Assembly (NCBI RefSeq): GCF_021277265.1 | Contig: NZ_JAJSOH010000012.1 | Location: 62,001-126,000, forward strand | Reading direction: 5' to 3' | DNA from: Kineosporia rhizophila | GTDB lineage: Bacteria > Actinomycetota > Actinomycetes > Actinomycetales > Kineosporiaceae | DNA length: 64,000 nucleotides | Shown here: positions 50,901-55,400 of the stretch, piece after piece | How the letters are laid out: each line of letters opens with the position of its first letter | Numbering within the stretch: the first letter of the stretch is position 1 | Position numbers and translations under genes: made by a program | Notes under the pieces: generated by a model | Database searches by the model: none | Told to the model about the DNA's origin: nothing | The model's input: only the letters and a program-made list of their open reading frames with translations

Positions 50901-52391
50901 CAGCCGGCCGGCCTGCGCGGCCAGAGCCTCGGGCGTGTGACCGGAGACCAGCCACACCGGAGCCTGCCCGGTCAGGACCTGCGGGCCCCGCTCGACCGGC
51001 TTGTCCTCGGCCACCGCGGCCGGGGCTTCCTCGATGATCACGTGCGCGTTGGTGCCGCTGATCCCAAAAGCAGAAACGCCCGCCCGGCGCGGGTTCTCGG
51101 CCCTCGTCCAGTCGACCGGCGAGGCGAGCAGTCTGATGTTGCCCGCCGTCCAGTCCACGTGCGGCGTGGGCTCGTCGGCGTGCAGGGTCTTGGGCAGGCG
51201 GTCGTGGTGCATCGAGAGCACCATCTTCATCACGCCGGCGATACCGGCCGAGGCCTGCGTGTGTGCGAGGTTGGACTTCACCGAGCCCAGCCACAGCGGC
51301 TTGTCCTCCGGCCGGTCCTGGCCGTAGGTGGCCAGCAGCGCCTGGGCCTCGATCGGGTCGCCCAGCACCGTGCCGGTGCCGTGTGCCTCCACCACGTCCA
51401 CGTCCGCGGTGCTCAGCCGGGCGCTGGACAGGGCGGCCCGGATCACCCGCTGCTGCGAGGGGCCGTTGGGCGCGGTGAGCCCGTTGGACGCACCGTCCTG
51501 GTTGACCGCGCTGCCCCGCACCACGGCCAGCACCTCGTGACCGTTCTTGCGCGCGTCGGACAGCCTTTCCAGCACCAGGACGGCCGCGCCCTCGCCCCAG
51601 CCGGTGCCGTCGGCGCCCGCCCCGAACGACTTGCACCGCCCGTCGCCGGCCAGGCCCTGCTGCAACGCGAAGCCCGCGAAGGAACCGGGCGTGGCCATCA
51701 CCGTCACACCACCGGCCAGCGCCAGCGAGACCTCCCCCGAGCGCAGCGCCTGGGCGGCCAGGTGCAGCGCGACCAGCGAGGAGGAGCAGGCCGTGTCCAC
51801 CGTCACGGCCGGGCCCTCCAGCCCCAGCGTGTACGAGACGCGGCCGGAGATCACGCTGGAGGCCGTGCCGGTGAGCAGGTAGCCCTCCGAGCCGCTGCCC
51901 TCCAGGCCGGTGCCGTAGCCCAGGAACCCACCGCCCACGAACACGCCGGACTTGCTGCCCCGCAACGACTTCGGCTCGATCCCGGCGTGCTCCAGGGCTT
52001 CCCACGAGGTCTCCAGCAGCAGCCGCTGCTGCGGGTCCATGGCCAGCGCCTCACGCGGGCTGATCCCGAAGAACGCCGGGTCGAACTCCGCCGCGTCGTA
52101 GAGGAAACCACCCTGGGCGGAGGTGCTGGCATCCAGGCCGAGCTGGCCCAGCATGGCCGTGTCCCAGCCCCGGTCGGTGGGGAAACCGGCAACGGTGTCC
52201 ACCCCGGCGTCCAGAAGCTCCCACAGCTGTTCGGGGTTGCGCACGCCGCCGGGGAACCGGCAGCCCATACCCACGATCGCGATCGGCTCGCTGAGCGAGG
52301 CCATGAAGCGCTTGTTCTGCTTGCGCAGGCGCTCGTTGTCCAGCAGCGAGCCCCTGAGTGCGGCGACGAGGTCTTCGGTGGACGAGGTCAT
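32916..52391 (-). CDS. Modular type I polyketide synthase: last four modules and thioesterase
   Basis: Final enzyme of the assembly line, 6491 aa. Order: docking helix (1-33), then four KS-AT-KR-ACP modules (about 34-1540, 1560-3080, 3100-4690, 4695-6200), then a thioesterase (about 6225-6491). None of the four modules has DH or ER. The region after each AT is instead the short FW(S/A)A(V/I)E dimerisation element typical of KR-only modules. All ATs have GHSVGE and HAFH. The start at 52391 follows an AGGAGAT site and gives a docking helix with LVAALRGSLLDNERLRKQN, the type that pairs with the tail of the preceding PKS, 76 bp upstream. The predicted job is to add four beta-hydroxy units and release the chain. 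Odd: the last ACP has His just before its active Ser. Confidence 0.98.
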   Translation of the reverse strand: MTSSTEDLVAALRGSLLDNERLRKQNKRFMASLSEPIAIVGMGCRFPGGVRNPEQLWELLDAGVDTVAGFPTDRGWDTAMLGQLGLDASTSAQGGFLYDAAEFDPAFFGISPREALAMDPQQRLLLETSWEALEHAGIEPKSLRGSKSGVFVGGGFLGYGTGLEGSGSEGYLLTGTASSVISGRVSYTLGLEGPAVTVDTACSSSLVALHLAAQALRSGEVSLALAGGVTVMATPGSFAGFALQQGLAGDGRCKSFGAGADGTGWGEGAAVLVLERLSDARKNGHEVLAVVRGSAVNQDGASNGLTAPNGPSQQRVIRAALSSARLSTADVDVVEAHGTGTVLGDPIEAQALLATYGQDRPEDKPLWLGSVKSNLAHTQASAGIAGVMKMVLSMHHDRLPKTLHADEPTPHVDWTAGNIRLLASPVDWTRAENPRRAGVSAFGISGTNAHVIIEEAPAAVAEDKPVERGPQVLTGQAPVWLVSGHTPEALAAQAGRLVGRLRSCPDLDPADVAWSLATSRSTFEQRAVVFGDLPSGLAGLAAGTTGADVVAGEVPAGRPARVGFVFAGQGAQRAGMGRELYAASPVFAEAFDRACAVLEAELGVPVKDVVLSPAEDPRADQTLYAQTGLFAVEVGLVALLAAAGITPDAVAGHSVGEIAAAHAAGVLSLEGAARLVANRARLMQALPEGGAMGAVGVSEDAMLTALGDVEGVSIAAVNGPESVVVSGDAQAVDGLLEDFRARGSRVRRLRVSHAFHSARMDAALEPLTAVANGLEHNRPSVRWIGALTGEAVNEPDATYWASAARQAVRYADAVTSMAKQGISVFIEIGPDATLSGMGAPLVEGAPFVPLLSPKLPAGEAVLQALAGAHVRGIRVEWTSVLAPARRVALPTYAFQHERFWPQGSAASAVPTSRGASQAENAFWAAIEAGDLASLSGALQVDGEQPFSQILPVLSAWRQKDREESAVADWRYRISWSPLSESEAPALSGTWLVVHTEAGRELAEAAVAALPTATITVSADGAREVVAARLLEALGGQKPVGVLSFLAADETPLAEHPDVAAGAAATVALIQGLADARIDAPLWVVTQGAVSARSGESLSNPVQAQVIGLARVVAVEQPDRYGGIVDLPLEVDARAWERVGTVLAGLGEDQVAIRSVGILGRRLTRMRRGMRPAGVSEMPVADSFRHGSVLITGGTGAIGSNLALYLASRGAARVVLQSRSGARAGHVARLAAQIASEGTAVSVVAADVAVRDQVAGLLDWIGADLTGVMHTAGVLDDGVLDRMTAARLAGVLSPKAGGARHLDELTADRDLTAFVLFSSATATFGGGGQANYAAANAYLDALAENRRSRGLAGTSLAWGVWGGGGMAASGDAVQQRLGGGPFRPMAPDLALPVLGQAIESGQPAALTVMDMDWAMAAAGMGDLRQVPLLRELPDAAETAPIAAAVAPGAAAAGGVAAQLFGRSSAEQDEILVELVRSEAANVLHHASPEAIEAGRAFSDLGFDSLTAVELRNRLSAVSGLTLPATLIFDYPNPSVLAGYLKAELLGQADPAETALAVRAVDDDPIAIVGLGCRYPGGVRSPEDLWELLVSQTDAVAGFPADRGWGNGGVESESAQQGGFLYDAAEFDPGFFGISPREALAMDPQQRLLLETSWEALEYAGILPGTLRGSRTGVFSGGAALGYGGGLEGSGSEGFLLTGTAGAVLSGRVSYVLGLEGPSVTVDTACSSSLVTLHLAAQALRTGECDLALASGVTVMATPVAFAGFALQQGLAGDGRCKSFSADADGTGWGEGAGVIVLERLSDARRNGHRVLAVVAGSAVNQDGASNGLTAPNGPSQQRVIRQALASAGLTPADVDAVEAHGTGTVLGDPIEAQALLATYGQGRSEDQPLRLGSVKSNLAHTQAAAGAAGVMKMVLALQHGLLPASLHAGEPSPHVDWNAGRIRLLAEPEQWPAAVGRPRRAGISAFGISGTNAHVVIQEPPALTESEGEPPAASPRASSKVLKDAPRVWLVSGRTPTGLAAQAGRLLHHVAARPELDKRDVAWSLVHTRSTYEHRAAVLGGSTPELMTGLEALSDLRPAKRVITGAGRSGRVGFLFAGQGAQRAGMARDLHAASPVFAAAFDHAVDLLEIELGLPVRDVFLGEVGDERADATLYAQTGLFAVEIGLLALLAAAGVRPDVVAGHSVGEIAAAHAAGVLRLEDACRLVAARARLMQDLPAGGAMAAIEATEDEITPALGASLSLAAVNGPKSVVVSGDSAAVEAVVEQWRARGRRVRRLRVSHAFHSARMEPVLAELAAVAEELPHAAPTATWVGALNGSVVSAPEPAYWPAQAREAVRFADSVSEMAGLGVTLFVEIGPDGTLTAMGENALSGEGLGFVTLLNPVLPTPESVLTALARMHVQGVDVAWPAVLEPGSPVDLPTYAFQRQRFWPEVNLSGSAAVGGGSVGTVGTVAEEQFWSAVESGDLAALAGALDLDGDRPLSEVLPLLASWRVKDRAEAAVAGWRYRVTWSPVAEPEAARLSGTWLLVVGGAQEMAEGTAKALRTAGADVVLVSVADPSREALVARLAEVSQAPVSGVLSLLALEESPLPGHAEVSTGLAASLALLQALGEARIGAPVWLLTQQAVAATRHDLGTEGLPHAVQSQVWGLGRSAAMEYPDRWGGLIDLPAVLDERAGARLAALLTGTCGEDQAVIRPSGIFGRRLVRATRPAGAPEGGAATVEGTALITGGTGALGGRLATWLAERGATRIVLLSRSGARAAGVARTVAALAEAGAGVQVVAADVSHREHLATVLGGIPDLTTVIHTAGVLDDGVLDRMTPERLDNVLAVKAGGARLLDELTAGLDLTSFVLFSSAAATFGGGGQGNYAAANAYLDALAENRRSRGLPATALAWGPWAGGGMAQSDTTVRERLGSGPFKAMDPDRALQVLGQSLNDGDTTLTVSDVDWAQIAAAVGDISQAPFLRELTDVHTLMPVSASGAAEVVGTQELARRLNGRPAEEQDSILTDLVRAEAAAILRHDSADAVEAERAFSEMGFDSLTAIELRNRLSELAGVPLPSTLIFDYPTPAGLARYLREELLGADVSASTVQPVRVSAAVDDDPIAIVGLGCRYPGGVRSPEDLWELLVTGTDAVSGFPSDRGWGDLTAGGVDAPAQQGGFVHDAGYFDPGFFGISPREALAMDPQQRLLLETSWEALEHAGIRPGSLRGSLTGVYAGGGPTGYGVGLEGSGSESFLMTGTAGAVFSGRVSYVLGLEGPSVTVDTACSSSLVAMHLAAQALRSGECDLALAGGVTVMATPMGFAEFSRQQGLASDGRCKSFGAGADGTGWAEGAGMIVLERLSDARRNGHEVLAVMRGSAINQDGASNGLTAPNGPSQQRVIRAALANARLTASDIDVVEAHGTGTVLGDPIEAQALLATYGQPGQAPRRNGPVRLGSVKSNIAHTQAAAGAAGVMKMILAMRHGLLPQTLHAEELSPHVDWNAGNLALLTEAEPWTGENGPRRAGVSAFGISGTNAHVIIEEAPRTETTESGEWSEALPGAEAGRVEADTADTAEVADLADLADLAGVDRTAVAEKPCVWTLSGRSSEALAAQAGKLLEHVKAHPELDPADVAWSLATTRTTFDHRAAVVGSDVNALLAGLSAVVEGRSGAVATSTGYVASGSVPSGRRARVGFLFAGQGAQRAGMGRDLYAANPAFAAAFDEVCAVVEAELGLPIREVVLAEPDNEDERADQTLYAQTGLFTIEVALVRMLAAAGVRPEVVAGHSVGEIAAAHVAGVLSLEDAARLVAARARLMQELPAGGAMAAIAASEAEIRKTLPEDGGVGVAAVNGPSSVVVSGDEQAVDALLERWREQGRRVRRLRVSHAFHSARMEPVLEELGRVAQGLDHQAPRITWVGALSGEVVAGPQAHYWPAQAREAVRFADAVTTMAGHDVDVFIEIGPDGTLAGLAAGVIDEAVFASVLNPALPAAQAVLAALGQAHVAGVNVDWAKTLPAARTVKLPTYAFQRQLFWPQGLPGGAVATASASSAEALFWSAVEQGDLAGLTGALQLDGDRPLSEVLPALASWRERDREESAVAGWRYRISWTPVNDAATVSFEGNWLILTGPAGAQAAAAITAGLAERDGTPILVEAGAEHVDRFALAALLSEVRSPSGEPLYSADAPSPALRGVISLLALEESPLPHLASVPTGLAATQGLIQVLGDAGVAAPLWILTRSAVAAGSGESVAGLAQAAVWGLGRVAVLEHPERVAGLVDLPAELTERVVTRLLPVLAGATGEDQVAVRGSGVLARRLARAGQPDPTRPWAPGGTVLLTGGTGSIGGRVARWVSGRGAERVVLTSRSGATAGGAAQLAAELAEAGTAVVVAACDTAVKSEVAGLLAALHGTGPSSARTVRGLAGSPITSVFHAAGAEVGTPLIAADPESLEAMLAPKAAGAAHLDELTGDLDAFVLFSSIAATWGSGSQSAYAAANAYLDALAENRRARGLAATSIAWGLWGGGGLGSRQPESGAQLARMGVRTLDPDRAVSALAGALDGGDRVVTVADIDWDRFAPVFNLRRPSRLIDDLPEVRRALSAAAENSTTATDSEFARELGKAAPAEQERILLRLVQSEAAAVLGYGPEEAAGVVQPGRAFRDLGFDSLTAVELRSRLGAATGLRLPATFAFDHPAPVDAVRYLRAELLGADDANATSTAVATQTSSDPIVIVGMGCRFPGGAGNPDEFWELLANGTDAVAGFPADRGWAISDEAQAQGGFVYDAAAFDPDFFGISPREALAMDPQQRMLLEVSWEALEHSGIDPTSLRGSRTGVFAGGSHSAYGIGSSDPSSQGFQLTGSAMSVISGRVSYVLGLEGPAVTVDTACSSSLVALHLATASLRTGESDLALAGGVTVMATSGAFAEFAAQQGLAGDGRSKSFGEGADGTGWGEGAGVIVLERLSDARRNGHRVLAVVAGSAVNQDGASNGLTAPNGPSQQRVIRAALASAGLFTADVDAVEAHGTGTVLGDPIEAQALLATYGQDRPEDRPLWLGSVKSNIAHTQAAAGAAGVIKMVLALRHQMLPVSLHSQTPSPHVDWSAGRVSLLNAARGWEAEAGRTRRAGVSAFGISGTNAHVIIEEAPQEDGSGEMAQPTGPNQPVERGRGALVTGAPVTWQLSARTPAALVAQATRLATHVRKHENLDPADVARSLAGTRTSFTHRAVVLGAGREDLLTGLTSVSDQRTGARTFADVVPPAGAGLIGFVFAGQGSQRAGMGRELHAASPVFAEAFDRACALLEAELGLPVAEVVLGEPGDERADQTVFAQTGLFAVQVGLLALMDHAGVVPDAVAGHSVGEIAAAHAAGVLTLADACTLVAARARLMQELPTGGAMAAIEATEAEVTADLPEGAEVAAINGPTSVVVSGDGEAVEAVLEHWRSAGRRVRQLRVSHAFHSARMEPMLEQLHQVAAGLTYSAPLISWVGALTGAAITDPSAGYWVEQARQAVRFADAVTTLADLGVRSFIEIGPDTTLSALGSNSAPDAAFVPLLRTDQAAADTVTAALARLYVRGVEVDWARVLPAGRHVELPTYPFQHRNFWLIPDLFDASSMLSLPGSAESQFWAAVDQEDVAGLTGALGVDADCSFGEVLPVLASWRRRELEDAVGSAWRYRVTWAAVPDPEAAALSGTWVVVAPSALLEDSRTTGVLEALTAGGAEVEIVGLGADELERGAVLARGSAALAEVEKLAGVVSLLALADTAPGEVVPAGVLGTLALVQALGDAGIQVPVWALTHNAVQTAADQPGDPAQAAVWGLGRVVALEHPERWGGLIDLPTVLDTRAATRLVAVLAGETGEDQVAIRGASILGRRLTRAARAETTNQWTPAGTVLVTGGTGSIGSRVARLTAERGAQRVVLTSRSGPGAAATLAAELATAGTTVEVLAVDSADRDALAAVLERVGPLSSVFHAAGTSMDRPVRDLTAGDLTRLMAAKAAGAAHLDELTAGHDLDAFVLFSSGSTVWGSAMLAGYAAANAYLDGLAESRRARGLTVTSVAWGQWGGETGLGAGAGAAQLEHLGLRAMEPGRALAQLAAALDAGETLLTVADIDWDRFAPVFTLRRPSPLIAALPEVRRALEAAPARPAETSDSLAQRLNEAGPVEQKTLLLEIIRAEAAAVLGHVDGESIDSETGFIEQGFHSLTAIEFRDRLAALTGLRLPGSLVFDHATPALLAQHLRGELVTTGRVDGEGRTGETASGTGGSSLSGLYVEATRTGRSAEAVKLISGLAAFRPQFRGAEDFGARPEPLRVARGPQQPHLVFLTSFFGRSGVREYARIASRFQGERDVSVLAEPGFLTGEKLPADIGALVALQAQSLLATVDDEFVLVGHSTGGLVAHALAAHLEELGRTPKALVLLDTPTVGEEGFSGDWPAFLDATLALTADYSQDDTWLTATVHYLSLPWQNVRGTTVPVLHLRASDTSGDLPAIAHADGPAPGSGPFTVLDVPGNHFSMMGEAADTTALAIDQWLSEL
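32919..33720 (-). other. Terminal thioesterase domain
   Basis: Alpha/beta hydrolase at the C-terminus that should release the finished chain, most likely by cyclisation to a macrolactone. The catalytic triad is visible: Ser6350 in GHSTGG, Asp6377 in LLDTPT, His6469 in GNHFSMM. Size and position match the thioesterases of macrolide PKSs. Hydrolysis to a linear acid cannot be ruled out from sequence. Confidence 0.92.
33790..38305 (-). other. PKS module T-1 (terminal): KS-AT(malonyl-type)-KR(A)-ACP with GFHSL
   Basis: Seen in the sequence: KS Cys4855; AT Ser5322 (GHSVGE) and HAFH at 5419-5422; KR with TGGTGSIGS, no LDD (HAAGTSMDR) and Trp eight residues before Tyr5993 (WGSAMLAGY), so A type. 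The ACP reads GFHSL: the attachment Ser6161 is present, but the residue before it, Asp in every other PKS carrier domain here, is His6160 (codon 33912-33914). The thioesterase follows directly. Confidence 0.9.
38340..43095 (-). other. PKS module T-2: KS-AT(malonyl-type)-KR(A)-ACP
   Basis: Seen in the sequence: KS Cys3263; AT Ser3763 and HAFH at 3862-3865; KR with TGGTGSIGG, no LDD (HAAGAEVGT instead) and a Trp eight residues before Tyr4463 (WGSGSQSAY), which marks an A-type KR giving the opposite hydroxyl configuration to T-3; ACP Ser4636 (GFDSL). The KR has about 17 extra residues (Gly/Ser/Arg-rich) just before the SVFHAAG strand. The KS-AT linker carries an ADLADLADL repeat. Confidence 0.9.
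41704..41764 (-). repeat. 9-bp tandem repeats in the T-2 KS-AT linker
   Basis: Units of nine bases (ccaggtcag and cgtgtcggc on the plus strand) repeat in frame and code DTADTAEVADLADLADLAG. They sit between the KS and AT domains, where the sister modules differ in length. Confidence 0.75.
43155..47710 (-). other. PKS module T-3: KS-AT(malonyl-type)-KR(B)-ACP
   Basis: Seen in the sequence: KS Cys1724; AT Ser2183 (GHSVGE) and HAFH at 2280-2283; KR with TGGTGALGG, LDD and Tyr2866, so B type; ACP Ser3037 (GFDSL). No DH or ER, so a beta-hydroxyl is kept. Confidence 0.92.
47775..52290 (-). other. PKS module T-4: KS-AT(malonyl-type)-KR(B)-ACP
   Basis: Seen in the sequence: KS Cys202 (DTACSSS) with EAHGTGT; AT Ser654 (GHSVGE) and HAFH at 753-756, malonyl type by this motif; KR with TGGTGAIG, an LDD triad and Tyr1331 in NYAAAN, so B type; ACP Ser1503 (GFDSL). 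No DH or ER. It should leave a beta-hydroxyl of the configuration usually called D or B. Confidence 0.92.
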
Positions 52392-52395
52392 CGTG

Positions 52396-52402
52396 ATCTC
52401 CT
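52396..52402 (-). promoter_or_regulatory. Ribosome binding site of the thioesterase PKS gene
   Basis: The coding strand reads AGGAGAT four bases before the ATG at 52391-52389. It supports that start, and the encoded N-terminus is then a full docking helix. The rest of the 76-bp gap after the upstream PKS shows nothing clear. Confidence 0.75.
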
Positions 52403-52467
52403 GATATCCGTGCGTTCGCCGCGGGGATCCGGATGGATCGTCTGCTGCGGAAGTGTGTTGGGGGCGG

Positions 52468-55400
52468 TCAGAACTGGTCGTCGACGCCGCGGGCCATCCG
52501 GATCAGGTCGGCCACGTCCATCTCCTCGATGCTCACGGCCTCCTCCTGCGGCTCGGCCCGCTCGGCGGCCGGCTCGGCCAGCTCGAGGATGGACTGCAGC
52601 AACCCGGCACTGCGCAGCAGGCCGATCGGCACATTGGCCAGCACGGCCCGCACCTCGGCCTCCTCGGCGTCCTGCGGGGTCACCTCGGCCGCGTCCGGAA
52701 CCAGTTCCGAGCGCAGGTACTTCGCCACCGCCAGGGGCGTGGGGTAGTCGAAGACCAGCGTGGCCGGAAGCTGCCGGGCCAGCGCGATCGAGAGCCGGTT
52801 GCGCAGCTCGACCGCGGTCAGCGAGTCGAAACCGAGGTCGGAGAACGAGGCCCCGGCCTCCACCGCGTCCGGTGACTCGTGGCCGAGTACCGCCGCGACC
52901 TCGCCCCGCACCCGGTCGGTGAGGAACCGCTCCTGCTCCAGCGGGGTCTGCTCGGACAGCAGCTGCAGCAGCTCGGCGATGGCGTTGGTGTCCGGTCCGG
53001 CGCTGGCCGGGACCAGGGCGTGCACGTCGGTCAGCTCGCGCATCATCGGCACCTGGGTCAGGTCACCCAGCTGCTGGGCGATCTGGATCCAGTCGACGTC
53101 CATCACCCCGAAGTCGCCCGCGGTGGTCTGGTCCTCGGTCAGGATCTGGCCCATCACCCGCAGCGCCGGTTCCGGCTCCATCGCCTTCAGCGGGCCCCGG
53201 CTGACCCGGTTGCGCACGGTGGCGTCGGCCTCGGCCATACCGCCACCGGCCCAGACGCCCCAGGCCAGTGAGGTCGCGACCTCGCCCCGCAGGCGCCGCT
53301 TCTCGGCCAGCGCGTCGAGGAAGGTGTTGGCCGCCGCGTAGTTGCCCTGACCGCCACCGCCGAAGATGGCCGTGGCCGAGGAGAACAGCACGAAGGCCGA
53401 CAGGTCGCTGGTGAGCTCGTCCAGGTGCACCGCCCCGGCGGCCTTGGGGGCCAGCACCCCACCCAGCCGCTCCGGCGTCATCCGGTCCAGCACGCCGTCG
53501 TCATTGACGCCGGCCGTGTGCATCACCCCGGTCAGGGCCGGGCCGTGCTCGCCCATCCAGCCCAGCAGCGCCTGCACGTGCTCGCGCTGCGCCACGTCAC
53601 CGGCCAGAACCTGCACGGTCGAGCCGCTTTCGGCCACCTTCGCGGCCAACTCGGCCACGCCCCGCGCTCGCGCTCCGGACCGGCTCCACAACGTCACCTG
53701 CGCGGTGTTCTGCTCAGCGAGCCACTGCGCCACCTGCATGCCGATCGCCCCGGTACCGCCGGTGACCAGCACCGTGCCCTTGGCAAAGGCCTCTCCCACG
53801 GGCGTTTCGGTCAGTTCGGCGGCCTTGAGACCGGCAGCCCGCCGGGCCCGCACCAGCCGCCGTCCATTGATACCTGTCGAACGGATCGCCACCGCATCCT
53901 CGGGCACCGCCCGCGCCAGCACCGCGGTCAGCCGGGCACCGGCCCGCTCGTCCAGGCTTGCGGGCAGGTCGATCAGGCCGCCCCAGCGGTCCGGGTGTTC
54001 CATCGCGGTGACCCGCCCCAGACCCCAGATCTGCGCCTGGGCAGGACTGATCGGCACCTCGTCGGTCTTGGCGGCGGCGCCGCCCCGGGTGAGCAGCCAC
54101 AGCGGGGAGCTGCTGCGCCCGTCGCCGAGCGCCTGGATCAGGCCCACGGTGGCGGCCAGACCGGTCGAGACCTCCGGGTTCTCGGTCAGCGGGCTTTCGT
54201 TCAGAGCAAGGAACGAGAGAACGCCGGCCACACCTGCGAGGGCAGTCTTCAGGTCCGCGGGTGGCTGGGACTGTTCGGTCCCGGCGCCGTCGAGCATCCC
54301 GGCGCCTGCGTCATCGGTGTTGACAGAACCGTTCAGGCTCCCGTTCGCAGCCAGGACCTCGTCCGGGAGAAGCTGGGTGGTCGCCTCGGTCAGGACCCTT
54401 GCGACCAGAGCACCGAGCCCTTCCCGGGTGATCTCACCGTCCGGGACCTCGGCGATCACCGGCTCGGCCCCACGGGCGCTCAGCGCCCGGGCGGCCTCGT
54501 CGGCGTCGGCGCGGTGCGCGGCGTTGGTGACCAGCAGCCAGGTCCCGCTCAAGGCAGCCGGTTCCGGGTCGGCCACCGGGCTCCAGGCGATGCGGTAGCG
54601 CCAGTCGGCCACCGCCATCTCTTCCCGGTCGCGCTGACGCCAGCCGGCCAGCATCGGCAGGACCTCGCTGAACGGCCGGTCGCCGTCCAGGTCGAGCGCG
54701 CCGGACAGGCCGGCCAGGTCGCCGGACTCCACCGCGGCCCAGAACTGGGCCTCGGCCTCGGTCCCGCTGCCCGCGGTGACCGGCGCACCCGAGGGAACGC
54801 CCGGCTCGGCCCAGAAGTGCTTGCGGGAGAAGGCGTAGGTGGGCAGGTCGACCTTCTTGCCCCGCGGCAGGATCGCCGTCCAGTCCACGGTCACACCGCG
54901 CACGTGAGCGCGGGCCAGCGCGTTCAGCACCGAAGCGCCGGCCGCGGTCTTGGGACGCAGCAGGGGCACGAAGTCAGCCGCGGCGGGCGCCCCGGACTCG
55001 TCCGTGGGCAGGGCGTTCTGACCCAGGGCCGACAGAGTCCCGTCCGGGCCGATCTCGATGAACGTGGTCACGCCCAGGTCGGCCATGGCCTGCACCGAGT
55101 CGGCGAACCGCACGGCCTGACGCGCCTGCTCGGCCCAGTAGCCCGGCTCCGGCGCGCTCACCAGCTCGCCCGGCAGCGCCCCGACCCAGGCAACCCGAGG
55201 CGCGTTGTGGGCCAGGCCGGAGGCGACCGCGGAGAGCTCGTCCAGCACCGGATCCATCCGGGCCGAGTGGAAGGCGTGACTGACGCGCAGGCGGCGCGTG
55301 CGTCGTCCTTCGTTCTGCCAGTGCGCAACCACCTGCTCGACCGCAGCCTCGTCGCCGGAGACCACCACCGCCGTGGGGCCGTTCACCGCGCCGATCGAGA

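Noticed and set aside
32916..52391. Hidden DH domains between AT and KR in T-4 to T-1
   Set aside because: The segments are short and begin with the FW(S/A)A(V/I)E dimerisation element. No HxxxGxxxxP or HPALLD motif is present.
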